Both the position numbers and the translations under genes were made by a program. From contig CBDETI010000005.1 of assembly GCA_965242775.1 (NCBI GenBank), positions 372,001 to 436,000 on the forward strand: a stretch of DNA of 64,000 bases, given 5' to 3'. Positions within the stretch are counted from its first letter, which is position 1, and the number at the start of each line of letters is the position of its first letter. Source of the stretch: JAWPMT01 sp965242775 (GTDB taxonomy: Bacteria; Bacteroidota; Bacteroidia; Cytophagales; Cyclobacteriaceae). Shown piece by piece: positions 8,530 to 16,950 of this stretch. The notes beneath the pieces are model-generated. The model ran no database searches and had not been told where the DNA came from. It was given only the letters and a program-made list of their open reading frames with translations.

Positions 8530-10512
8530 CTACCTCTCACTCGTAAACGAAGACGCAGGTAAGCCCTCGCCATTGAACAGTGTCCCTTCGACATAGTCTT
8601 TCCATCCATATCGAACGTACATTGGTGACGGGACTGATGAGGCGGAAACCTCGATGGTATTGCCCACAATATTTGCTTTGGCTTCAATAAAAACCTTGTC
8701 TTCGCCCGCAATTTCAAAATGGGTGGCACCTTTAAAAAATAGCCCATCCGCATAGTCGAATGAGACAATTACTTTGTTCCCGGCAATGGATTGTCCAGTG
8801 TGAAGCGGACCAGATGCGACAATATCCTGTTCATAGTCATTGGCCAGGGCCAACCTCGCCAATCGATCTCCAACATCTTGCTTATTGCCGGGGTGTATAA
8901 AAGCTGAAGCACCAATGTCCATGGTCACCGCCATCCCTGTTTTCGGTGTTGCCAGGCTTAGTCGTTGGGCATCTCGTAAAGCTGGGGATAGTCCATTCCC
9001 GTAATCGAAGGGCGCTATCTGAACAAAGTAGAATGGAAACTCGTAACCCCATTCATTTCGCCAATCTTTGATCATCGTGGGGAACAATTTTTCATATTGC
9101 CCGGCACGCCCAACATTACTTTCACCCTGATACCATAGCGCCCCCTTGATGGTATAAGGAACCAGCGGATTGATCATGGCATTGAACAACGATGAAGCCA
9201 ATTCGTTAGGCCCATACTGAACCGATTGCGGTCTGCCCCTCAATTTGTCCTGATTGTCAAGGCCGTAGCTAAGCAATTCCTGTCCATACAGATCTGCATA
9301 AAATAACGCGGACCATTCCCCAGCCAGGTCGATGACCTCACCATCACGACCTTCCAATGTTATGGGGCCAACAACAGCAGAACCACCCCCTGAATCGTAA
9401 TGCTTAATGGCTATGGTATTCACCCCACTTTTGAGAATACCTGAAGGCACATCATACGCTCTTTCCTGATTCCAAAGCAATGTCCCGCCGACCCTTTGAC
9501 CGTTGACGTAGGTCACATCACCGTCATCAATCGCTCCAATTTTGAGTGTATAGGGCTTGGAGGGATCATCGATCATGATACTCCTCCGATACCAAAATAC
9601 GCCATTCAACCGTTTCCTGAATCCAATGTCAGGGATAAAATCATCCGAGTAACATCCCTGATGAGGCAGCGAGAGTGTAGACCAGCCGGAATCGTCAAAT
9701 GCTGGTTGGGCAATCTCACTATCGCCCATATCCAACCGTTCCAACTCTTCGGCGGACCCTGGAAGTGCTACCGACGAAAATTGATTTACCCAGGCCACAA
9801 TTGCCGAATCATCATACGATTCTATTTCTTCAATAAATTCCGGAAATGCCCCCAAACTTTCTTTACTCGTCCAGGCTTCCGCCTCCGTACCTCCCCAACT
9901 GGTATGAATAATACCCACTGGTACTCCCAGGTCCTGATTGAGTTTGCGGGCGAAAAAGTAACCGGCGGCACTGAATGCACCTGCATTTTCCGGTGTGCAC
10001 ACCTGCCATACGCCACCCACCGTGTCAACCCTGGCATTCGATAGATTCCATTCGACGTTGAACATCCTGATCTCGGGGTAATTCGCATTGGCAATCTCCT
10101 CTTCATAATTGTCGATGGGTTCTCTGGGCATGTAGCCGTTCAGGCTCATTTGCATGTTGGACTGCCCCGAACCGATCCAGACTTCCCCGATCATCACATC
10201 TTGGAGTGAGAGGGTAGTATCCATCGTCGCAAATTCCAGGCGATAAGGACCACCGGCCTCAGGTGTTGCCAATTTCAGATTCCATTGGCCTTTTTCATTC
10301 GCAGTTGCCGTGGCCTCCGCACCCCAACTGGCTTTCACAGTGACTTTATCACCGGGCGTGTTTTCACCCCATAGGGCCACATCCTGACCTTGTTGGAGCA
10401 CCATATGGTCCGTCAATAGCGAATGCAGTTGAAGCGCTCTCTTTTCAGGTGACTGGCAGCAAAAAGTGAGGGTGAGGAAGCCCGTTAGGAGGAGGGACAA
10501 TGATTTATGCAT
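8530..10512 (-). CDS. Sialate O-acetylesterase-like lipoprotein (SASA family)
   Basis: The 660-residue protein removes O-acetyl groups from sialic acids or related acetylated sugars. The catalytic SGNH-type features are visible: GQSNMQMSL (nucleophile Ser, about residue 118), GGTEAEAW, and ALWYQGESN (about residue 460). A galactose-binding-like beta insert (about 300-400) interrupts the hydrolase domain, as in other Bacteroidota members. The N-terminus ends in LTFCCQS, a lipobox-like cysteine, so the enzyme is probably a lipoprotein on the cell surface or in the periplasm. There is no SusC/SusD pair nearby, so it is not in an obvious polysaccharide utilisation locus. Confidence 0.9.
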   Translation of the reverse strand: MHKSLSLLLTGFLTLTFCCQSPEKRALQLHSLLTDHMVLQQGQDVALWGENTPGDKVTVKASWGAEATATANEKGQWNLKLATPEAGGPYRLEFATMDTTLSLQDVMIGEVWIGSGQSNMQMSLNGYMPREPIDNYEEEIANANYPEIRMFNVEWNLSNARVDTVGGVWQVCTPENAGAFSAAGYFFARKLNQDLGVPVGIIHTSWGGTEAEAWTSKESLGAFPEFIEEIESYDDSAIVAWVNQFSSVALPGSAEELERLDMGDSEIAQPAFDDSGWSTLSLPHQGCYSDDFIPDIGFRKRLNGVFWYRRSIMIDDPSKPYTLKIGAIDDGDVTYVNGQRVGGTLLWNQERAYDVPSGILKSGVNTIAIKHYDSGGGSAVVGPITLEGRDGEVIDLAGEWSALFYADLYGQELLSYGLDNQDKLRGRPQSVQYGPNELASSLFNAMINPLVPYTIKGALWYQGESNVGRAGQYEKLFPTMIKDWRNEWGYEFPFYFVQIAPFDYGNGLSPALRDAQRLSLATPKTGMAVTMDIGASAFIHPGNKQDVGDRLARLALANDYEQDIVASGPLHTGQSIAGNKVIVSFDYADGLFFKGATHFEIAGEDKVFIEAKANIVGNTIEVSASSVPSPMYVRYGWKDYVEGTLFNGEGLPASSFTSER

Positions 10513-10737
10513 TTCCCAATTTATGGATTTTTAAATGAATTTCGATTGATCACAATTAGCCATTGGCCTTGTCATGAAGAGCTTGACCGAAGGTACAGCG
10601 GAGTGCCTTCGACCTGGTGTTGGCTAATGAACCTAAATGAAGAAAATGACATGGCAGGAACGGTAACAGAACTAACTTAACCGTTGAAAATAGATATCCG
10701 TTTAGTTCAAGCGGAGTTTGGTAGTTTTATAAAAGGA

Positions 10738-11427
10738 ATGAAAATATTTCTAAAGAATCGATTGATATGGGTCCTGGTTGCAACTGTTTTAATCAGCCTT
10801 GAAGTGGATGCCCAATCAGATTTTTTGGAGACCTTTTCGGGCTTCTATGGGGGTGCAGAAATAGGTACGATCAGCTACAATACGCAGATCACCTTTGATG
10901 GAGTAGACGACCCTGCGGGCAGGGGTGGCCTTGGGTATGGCGGGTTTCTGGGCTACAGGCGTGTCTTCAAAAAGTTAGTGGTCGGCGGTGAGCTTCGTGT
11001 CAACGGCGTGAATGAGCCGAACCCGTATACATTTGATCCGCTGGTGATTGGTTTTAGTGAATTAGACTTAAAGCGGCAAGCCAGTTGGGGTATGGACTTT
11101 AAAGGTGGCTACCTGTTCAACAGGCTATTGATTTTTGGAAGTGTGGGATACAGGCGCAACAAGCAGTCGGTACTGATAGATGGCACCCCGCTAGATCAGT
11201 TTGTTGGTGGTTCCGATCCAAAGGGATTTGGTCGTATCCTGTTGGGGTTAGGCCTTGAAGTGGCGGTGAATTCCGCATTGTCCGTTCGCTGTGCCTTTGA
11301 GCAAATGGAGGGCCATGACCTGGATCGATCCGATTTCGGCACTATTGCCACCAATGCAGCTTTACAGAGATTAGATGTGGAACCAAGCCTGCAGCAATTC
11401 TTTATAGGAACTGTCGTCCGCCTTTGA
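10738..11427 (+). CDS. Small outer-membrane beta-barrel protein
   Basis: From ATG 10738 the product is about 229 residues with a signal peptide (MKIFLKNRLIWVLVATVLISLEVDAQ). The reading frame extends 54 bases upstream, but the signal peptide and an AAAAGGA ribosome binding site favour this start. The mature part has alternating hydrophobic strands and glycine turns (GFYGGAEIG, GGLGYGGFLGYRR, LLGLGLEVAV) and ends FFIGTVVRL, so it should fold as an eight- to ten-strand barrel of the OmpA/porin-like type. Its cargo or role cannot be read from the sequence. Confidence 0.75.
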   Translation: MKIFLKNRLIWVLVATVLISLEVDAQSDFLETFSGFYGGAEIGTISYNTQITFDGVDDPAGRGGLGYGGFLGYRRVFKKLVVGGELRVNGVNEPNPYTFDPLVIGFSELDLKRQASWGMDFKGGYLFNRLLIFGSVGYRRNKQSVLIDGTPLDQFVGGSDPKGFGRILLGLGLEVAVNSALSVRCAFEQMEGHDLDRSDFGTIATNAALQRLDVEPSLQQFFIGTVVRL

Positions 11428-11492
11428 ACGAGACCTTTTATTAATTAGGGTCTGCTCTAATTCGTACTTGCAGATAAAAAACTCATTTAACA

Positions 11493-11561
11493 TCGGCAAA
11501 ACAGAAACATATTCTGACCCATCTTCGTTAACTTACCAAATTCGGCAAAACAGAAAGATAT
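11493..11561 (+). promoter_or_regulatory. Two near-identical 20-bp direct repeats upstream of the PadR gene
   Basis: TCGGCAAAACAGAAACATAT at 11493-11512 is repeated with one difference (G for C) at 11542-11561. The copies start 49 bp apart, and the second overlaps the ATG of the PadR gene at 11560. A protein on both copies would block transcription or translation of the padR-permease operon, so they may be autoregulatory operators. The classic PadR site is an inverted repeat, so this is a proposal only. Confidence 0.5.
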
Positions 11562-11889
11562 GAAACGAGTCACGATTGGGGAGTTTGAAGAGCTGTGCCT
11601 GCTTATAGTAGGCGTGCTAAATGAACAGGCTTATGGCGTTTCTGTGCAGGATGAAATAAAGAGCCGAACCGGGCGAAATGTCACGATCAGCTCCATCCAC
11701 TCTACATTGGTGCGTCTGGAGAAAAAAGGACTCTTAAAGTCCTACATGGGAGAAGCCAATGAGATAAGGGGAGGAAGAGCAAAGCGCATATTCGAAATGA
11801 CCGCCAGTGGAAAGCAAGTCATCAAAGAAGCGCGAGAACTCCGGAATCAACTATGGACAGACATTCCTAACCTGGTATGGGAGAAATAA
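11560..11889 (+). CDS. PadR-family transcriptional regulator
   Basis: The 109-residue protein is a winged-helix repressor: GEFEELCLLIVGVLNEQAYGVSVQDEI (helices 1-2), ISSIHSTLVRLEKKGLLKS (recognition helix and wing) and FEMTASGKQVIKEAR (wing end, dimer helix). The length matches PadR-s1 proteins. It overlaps the following FtsX-type permease gene by 13 bases. In Bacteroidota this padR-permease pairing is frequent, and the regulator is thought to control its own permease in response to toxic compounds. Confidence 0.93.
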   Translation: MKRVTIGEFEELCLLIVGVLNEQAYGVSVQDEIKSRTGRNVTISSIHSTLVRLEKKGLLKSYMGEANEIRGGRAKRIFEMTASGKQVIKEARELRNQLWTDIPNLVWEK

Positions 11890-14498
11890 AGAGGCAAGAA
11901 CCGCCCAAATGGATCAATCTGATACTGGATTGGTACTGCAGGGAAGAGTACGCCACTGAGATCCGCGGAGACCTATTGGAGCTCTATGACCGGTGGCTCC
12001 AAAGGGGGAAATTCTTAGCTAATGCCAAATACGTGCTGAATGTGATTCTATTCATGCGCATATACAACTCAAGAATCAATACAGGTCAAAACTCAAATCA
12101 AATAGACATGTTCAAGAACTACTTCAAAATAGGCTACCGTAACCTCCTGACAAACAAGGCTTACTCGGCGATCAATGTCAGCGGACTTACTGTCGGAATG
12201 GCCATCACGATGTTTATCGGGCTTTGGATAAAAGCAGAACTCTCTTACAATAAGTCCTATGATCATTACGACCGAATTGCACAGGTTTTACAGCATAAAA
12301 CATATAATGGAGATACCCGCACGCAAATCTCCGTTCCCTTTCCGCTAGGTGAAGAACTAGCCACTAATTACGGCAGTGACTTTAAGTATGTAGTGATGTC
12401 TGCCTGGATCTACGACCATATCTTGTCGCATGAAAAGAAGAGGATCATTCAAAAGGGAACCTACATGGATGTTCAGGCTCCCCATTTGCTTACTTTAGAA
12501 ATGAAAAAGGGCTCCCGTGATGGCCTGTTGGACCCTCATTCCATCTTGATTTCCGAATCGACTGCCAAAGCACTATTTGGGGATTCAGACCCCATGGGTC
12601 AACTCATGGAAGTGGACAATGAGCTAAAGGTTGAGGTAAGTGGGATCTACGCAGACCTTCCATCAAACTCCAGTTTTGGTGATTTGCATTTTATCGTGCC
12701 ATGGGAACTGTATGTATCTGCTAATGACTGGGTACGTAGTGCCAAGGAGCGCCAAGCCTGGGATGAAAACTCCTATCAGCTATATGTCCAACTAGCTGAT
12801 GAGGCGATCATGGCGGATGTCAGCAAAAAAATTATAAATGTGAAGTATGACCATTTGAATGACTATGAAAAGTCCTTCGATCCTCAAATATTCCTTCATC
12901 CTATGTCGGATTGGTATTTGCATTCCAATTGGGAGAATGGCGTTCAAACCGGAGGGCTCATTCAATACGTTTGGTTATTCGGTATCATTGGGGTGTTTGT
13001 ACTCATTTTGGCCTGTGTCAATTTCATGAACCTGAGTACAGCTCGTTCTGAGAAAAGAGCGAAGGAAGTGGGTATACGGAAATCGATGGGCACATTAAAA
13101 GGGCAGTTGGTCCAACAGTTTTTGTGCGAGTCTCTCTTCGTGGTTTTGCTGGCGTTCCTTCTTTCTATGGCATTAGTGGCGGTTGTTTCTCCACTGGCGG
13201 GCAACGTGGTTGGTTACCCGGTAGAGTTACCTTTAACCGATCTTTATTTCTGGCTCATTTCGGGCGCTTTTATCCTTATTACTGGATTATTGGCTGGAAG
13301 CTACCCCGCGTTATACTTGTCCTCACTTACCCCGATCAAAGCTTTAAAAGGCACCTTCAAAGCGGGTCCATCAGCTGTATTATCCAGAAGAGCACTGGTG
13401 GTTTTTCAATTTTCTGTTTCGGTGCTGTTGATCATCGGCACCATCGTAGTGTTCAATCAAATTGAATACTCAAAGGACCGCCCCCTGGGCTATGATAAAA
13501 ATGGCGTCATTACGATGGAGCTGAGTACTTCGGATTTTGAGGGAAAATACAATCTGCTAAGAAATGAGCTAATAAGTAGCGGTGGAGCTGTCGATATGAC
13601 TGAATCGTCGAGTCCAATGACAGAGGTGCAACACTCCAGCGGTGGATTTAGTTGGCTGGGGAAGGATCCGAATTTCCGAACCAATTTCTCTATGATTTAC
13701 GTCACACATGACTATGGAAATACCGTGGGTTGGGAAATTTTGGAAGGTCGTGATTTCTCACGAGACATTTCAAGCGATTCCAATGCTTATCTGCTCAATG
13801 AGGCTGCCGTAGCCTACATGGGTATTGAAAACCCTGTAGGACAAACCATGAAGTGGGGTAGAGGTGAACATAAAATTATCGGGGTTGTGAAAAACATGCT
13901 GATGGAATCCCCTTTCAAGCCGGTAGCACCCACCGTCTATGTCATGAATTATGACGAGGCGAATTTCATAATGCTGAGATTAAACCCGGAGCAAAGTATC
14001 AGTACTTCCCTGGATCAGGTTGAAAGCGCATTGGGTGAAATAGCGCCCAGGGTACCCTTTAACCCTGTCTTTGTTGACCTGGAATATGCAAAAAAGTTCG
14101 CGGCAGAAGAGCGCGTGGCCAAACTGGCCGGTACTTTTTCTATGTTGGCCATTTTCATCAGTTGCCTGGGTCTCTTTGGATTGGCCTCGTTTGTAGCCGA
14201 GCAACGGACCAAAGAGATAGGCATCCGCAAAGTCCTTGGGGCTACCGTCCTTAACCTCTGGCAAATGCTTTCCTGGGAATTTGTGGTGTTGGTGCTGGTG
14301 TCCTGCATCATCGCATCACCGATAGCCTATTATGGATTGTCATCGTGGTTGGACAATTACGAATATCGCATCGACGTGAGTTGGTGGTTTTTTGTTGCTG
14401 CGGCGATTAGTGCTTTGGTGATCACCTTGGCTACAGTTAGTTTTCAATCTATACGCGCCGCCCGGATGAGTCCAGTCAAGAGTTTGCGAGCGGAGTAA
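11877..14498 (+). CDS. FtsX/MacB-type ABC transporter permease with N-terminal permease-prefix domain
   Basis: The 873-residue protein begins with a short prefix domain (about 1-60, PPKWINLILDWYCREEYATEIRGDLLELY) that is typical of permeases paired with PadR. Two repeats follow, each made of transmembrane segment, periplasmic MacB-like core domain and FtsX domain. The conserved cytoplasmic motifs are EVGIRKSMG (about 395) and EIGIRKVLGA (about 785). No ATPase is encoded next to it, so it must borrow one or act without ATP hydrolysis. A role in export or envelope stress is likely. Confidence 0.9.
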   Translation: MGEIKRQEPPKWINLILDWYCREEYATEIRGDLLELYDRWLQRGKFLANAKYVLNVILFMRIYNSRINTGQNSNQIDMFKNYFKIGYRNLLTNKAYSAINVSGLTVGMAITMFIGLWIKAELSYNKSYDHYDRIAQVLQHKTYNGDTRTQISVPFPLGEELATNYGSDFKYVVMSAWIYDHILSHEKKRIIQKGTYMDVQAPHLLTLEMKKGSRDGLLDPHSILISESTAKALFGDSDPMGQLMEVDNELKVEVSGIYADLPSNSSFGDLHFIVPWELYVSANDWVRSAKERQAWDENSYQLYVQLADEAIMADVSKKIINVKYDHLNDYEKSFDPQIFLHPMSDWYLHSNWENGVQTGGLIQYVWLFGIIGVFVLILACVNFMNLSTARSEKRAKEVGIRKSMGTLKGQLVQQFLCESLFVVLLAFLLSMALVAVVSPLAGNVVGYPVELPLTDLYFWLISGAFILITGLLAGSYPALYLSSLTPIKALKGTFKAGPSAVLSRRALVVFQFSVSVLLIIGTIVVFNQIEYSKDRPLGYDKNGVITMELSTSDFEGKYNLLRNELISSGGAVDMTESSSPMTEVQHSSGGFSWLGKDPNFRTNFSMIYVTHDYGNTVGWEILEGRDFSRDISSDSNAYLLNEAAVAYMGIENPVGQTMKWGRGEHKIIGVVKNMLMESPFKPVAPTVYVMNYDEANFIMLRLNPEQSISTSLDQVESALGEIAPRVPFNPVFVDLEYAKKFAAEERVAKLAGTFSMLAIFISCLGLFGLASFVAEQRTKEIGIRKVLGATVLNLWQMLSWEFVVLVLVSCIIASPIAYYGLSSWLDNYEYRIDVSWWFFVAAAISALVITLATVSFQSIRAARMSPVKSLRAE

Positions 14499-14574
14499 GG
14501 CTTTCTTTTACGATGGAGGTTCAGCGTAGAAGATCGAACCTGATCCTGTGTCCTGTAGCTATTCGGATTATATC

Positions 14575-15420
14575 CTAACCGCGCAACGCGCTACCAAAGG
14601 CATGCCAGTCAAAACCAGTTTCGCGACGATTGTGCCGCAAACCGGTGCTTTGGGTGGTGATCACGATCGTTGTACCTATTTTGGGCAGTTTGGCCATGTG
14701 ATGTTGGGGTATTTTGCCTGGGATAGCGTTGATGGACGTGAATTTGACCCCAGAAAAATGACGTTGAATGGATGCTTTTAGGGTATTGATACCGGTCATG
14801 TCATACATGACGACCAGTTTTGGATGATACCGGTGGATATGCCCAAGGATTGTCCGCATACGAGCCTCATAGACATGTTCCTGGTAGGCAATGCGACTTT
14901 TAAGGAAATCCATACCCTTCAGCTCCAGCCAACTGTAGTACCAGGCATGACTATGGGCGGGTAAGGGGTACAGCCGGAGTAAAGCTTCGTTATTTGCTCC
15001 TGTAGCTAACGAATAGCGCTGGTACTCTAGAGAAGCTTCCGAGTGACTGATGTGTTGATTATTGTATCCAAGGACACATGATATAATACCTTTCCATTCA
15101 CCTCGCTGTACGGCCTTGGGGCCAAACCGATAATCGTGCAGATTAGTAAAAACATCGGCCCTGGAACGCTCCGGGGTAAATCGCACTTGTTGATAGAGTG
15201 CCCGCAGATCACAGAGCGTCGGACTGTTTACATTCTGGTGCGTGTCCGTGAAATGATTTAGTTTGTCAGCCACTTCTTCTGGCATGTCCCCACTGGGTTC
15301 TTCATAGTTGATAAACCATAGGGGAGCGTCCCAAGACCCGTAGCCATAAAAATTCTCAATCCAATGGCGAAGGGCTGCTTCAGTGATTAATGAACTAGAC
15401 ACGACGTGAATGTATGACAA
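14575..15420 (-). CDS. Uncharacterised protein, possibly uracil-DNA-glycosylase-like fold
   Basis: The 281-residue soluble protein has no signal peptide. Its N-terminal FYGYGSWDAPLWFINYEEPSG, the RLYPLPAHSHAW segment and the late strand KLVVMYDMTGI are arranged as in uncharacterised proteins that I associate with a uracil-DNA-glycosylase-like fold, but the catalytic motifs are not clear. The start is uncertain: TTG at 15420 or GTG at 15402, and there is no early ATG. It converges with the permease gene and is followed by the repeat cluster. I am confident that it is a gene but not of its function. Confidence 0.65.
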   Translation of the reverse strand: MSYIHVVSSSLITEAALRHWIENFYGYGSWDAPLWFINYEEPSGDMPEEVADKLNHFTDTHQNVNSPTLCDLRALYQQVRFTPERSRADVFTNLHDYRFGPKAVQRGEWKGIISCVLGYNNQHISHSEASLEYQRYSLATGANNEALLRLYPLPAHSHAWYYSWLELKGMDFLKSRIAYQEHVYEARMRTILGHIHRYHPKLVVMYDMTGINTLKASIQRHFSGVKFTSINAIPGKIPQHHMAKLPKIGTTIVITTQSTGLRHNRRETGFDWHAFGSALRG

Positions 15421-15789
15421 TTATAGAGGTATACCCAGGGAAACAGGTTGAAACCAAGCGCCATTCTGAGGAATCCTCAATTAGTAGGGATGCCATGAGC
15501 GTAGCAGACCTAGAATCGCTCTCGCCATTTTTTCCATTGACCTTGCTCCGCCGAAGCGGCTACGCGAAGGCGCAGTGAAAAAACGGCTCCAAAAAAATCT
15601 AGGCCTGGATTCATTTTTTCACGGTTTCTCATGCTTCAAATCAGGGAATAAAAAAACTCGCCACAACGTCAGGGTGATAATATCATCTTACTCGATGGCT
15701 CAAACAGCTTTTATTCCTGATCTGATTTCAACCATTCAAAACCTAAAATGAATCAGGGCCACCTTGCATACCGGCCATAAGAGTTTCTC

Positions 15790-15904
15790 GACACCAGTTT
15801 TTGGGTGAAGAAGCCTTATTTCGTGTCCGAACGCGTCGAACTGTCGACAGTTGCGATACGAAATTCAGCTTCTGGCCCGAAGACGAGGCCCCGCGGCCTG
15901 AGCG
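15790..15904. repeat. Structured repeat unit, copy A
   Basis: The arms at 15810-15827 and 15855-15872 can pair as an 18-bp imperfect stem (GAAGC...ATTTCGT.TC against GA.ACGAAAT...GCTTC). The loop contains the perfect 14-bp palindrome AACTGTCGACAGTT (15839-15852). The unit ends in GAGGCCCCGCGGCCTGAGCG. Confidence 0.75.
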
Positions 15905-16234
15905 ACATTGTCCTCGAAAGTGAGGATAACCATTGTTCAAGGCAATAGCCCTGTTAGTTTGATATTTATCTACTTGTCATCAACGGAGAAATTCCCCCAT
16001 TTCAGTGCTCAAAAAAGAAGGAAAACACCTGAACCACTTTCCCTTACTTTCTGTCTTGACCGAGGCGTCGGACCGTACAGAAAGTAACAAAGAAATCAAG
16101 CTAAAATCATCGTCGAACCGCGGATTTTAGGCTCCGACCCTCCAAAGCGTAGGAAAGCGTAAGAAGCGAAAAATGGCAACAATTCATTTAGGCCTCCGGC
16201 ATACCTTTTAGGAGAGCGGCAATAAAGGTTTTTT

Positions 16235-16350
16235 GACAACAGTCTTTGGGTGAAGAAGCCTTATTTCGTGTCCTGACACGTCGATCTCAGATGATTGCTA
16301 TACGAAATTCAGCTTCTGGCCCGAAGACGAGGCCCCGCGGCCTGAGCGGC
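16235..16350. repeat. Structured repeat unit, copy B with altered loop
   Basis: The stem arms (16255-16272 and 16299-16316) are the same as in copy A, but the loop differs. Instead of the 14-bp palindrome it has ATCT-C-AGAT at 16284-16292. The loop is therefore still self-complementary although its bases have changed, which suggests selection on structure. Confidence 0.7.
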
Positions 16351-16489
16351 GATATCCTAGAAAGAGAGGATGTCTCATGTACAAGGCAACGACCTTGCTA
16401 GATTGGAGTATGTTTACTGGTTCATCAATAGAATATTAATTTTCCTGTTTTAGTTGTCAAGTGAGAGAAGGCGCTTGACCCATTTTACC

Positions 16490-16517
16490 TTACTTTCTGT
16501 CTTAATACAGAAAGTAA
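16490..16517. repeat. Perfect 11-bp stem-loop TTACTTTCTGT/ACAGAAAGTAA
   Basis: The arms lie at 16490-16500 and 16507-16517 with a 6-base loop. The same two arms occur at 16044-16054 and 16077-16087, where the loop is 22 bases and contains its own small stem CCGA-GGCG-TCGG (16060-16071). Both copies are followed by a shared AACAAAGAAATCAAG and a second stem, CTAAAATC...GATTTTAG. Confidence 0.7.
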
Positions 16518-16655
16518 CAAAGAAATCAAGCTAAAATCATCGCTCGAACCGCGGATTTTAGCCTCCCACCCTCCAAAGCGTAAGAAGTGAAAAAATGGCA
16601 ACGATTCATTAGGCCTCCGTCATACCTCTTGGAAGAGCGGCAATAAAGGTTTTTT

Positions 16656-16770
16656 GACACCAGTCTTTGGGTGAAGAAGCCTTATTTCGTGTCCGAACGC
16701 GTCGAACTGTCGACAGTTGCGATACGAAATTCAGCTTCTGGCCCGAAGACGAGGCCTCGCGGCCTGAGCG
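16656..16770. repeat. Structured repeat unit, copy C
   Basis: This copy is nearly identical to copy A, including the AACTGTCGACAGTT palindrome in the loop, with a few changes such as GAGGCCTCGCGG for GAGGCCCCGCGG. It begins 421 bases after copy B, while B begins 445 bases after A. Confidence 0.75.
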
Positions 16771-16950
16771 GCGATATCCTAGAAAGAGAGGATTTCCAGT
16801 GTACAAAGTAATTGCCCTGCTGGACTGAGCGTTTTCTACTTTTCCTTAAGAACCTGTTAAATATGGCGAAAGCTTTTCCACAGCCTGAGCGGTAGTATCC
16901 TAGACACTGGGGATGTTCGAATGCACAAAGTAATAGCCCTGCAGGTTTAT

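Larger units (their letters stand above)
15421..16950. repeat. Cluster of structured intergenic repeats, about 430-bp period, no convincing gene
   Basis: This 1.5-kb stretch holds three copies of one composite unit and a degenerate fourth (about 16880-16950). Each unit combines a hairpin-bearing block that ends in GCGGCCTGAGCG with a second block carrying the stems TTACTTTCTGT/ACAGAAAGTAA and CTAAAATC/GATTTTAG. Further hairpin-forming sequence lies before the first unit: GTGAAAAAA and TTTTTTCAC around 15570-15615, and CAAATCAGGGAATAAAA facing TTTTATTCCTGATCTGATT at 15640-15730. Two 65-codon open frames on the minus strand look alike only because the DNA is repeated, and the frame is broken in the middle copy. 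Confidence 0.8.

Noticed and set aside
15743..15940. A 65-codon minus-strand frame, with a similar one at 16609-16806 (shared peptide ASSSGQKLNFVSQLSTVRR)
   Set aside because: The similarity follows from the repeated DNA. The middle copy breaks the frame, and the region is dominated by hairpins.
15421..16950. CRISPR array
   Set aside because: The repeats are about 430 bp apart with long internal structure. There are no short regular repeats with unique spacers and no cas genes.
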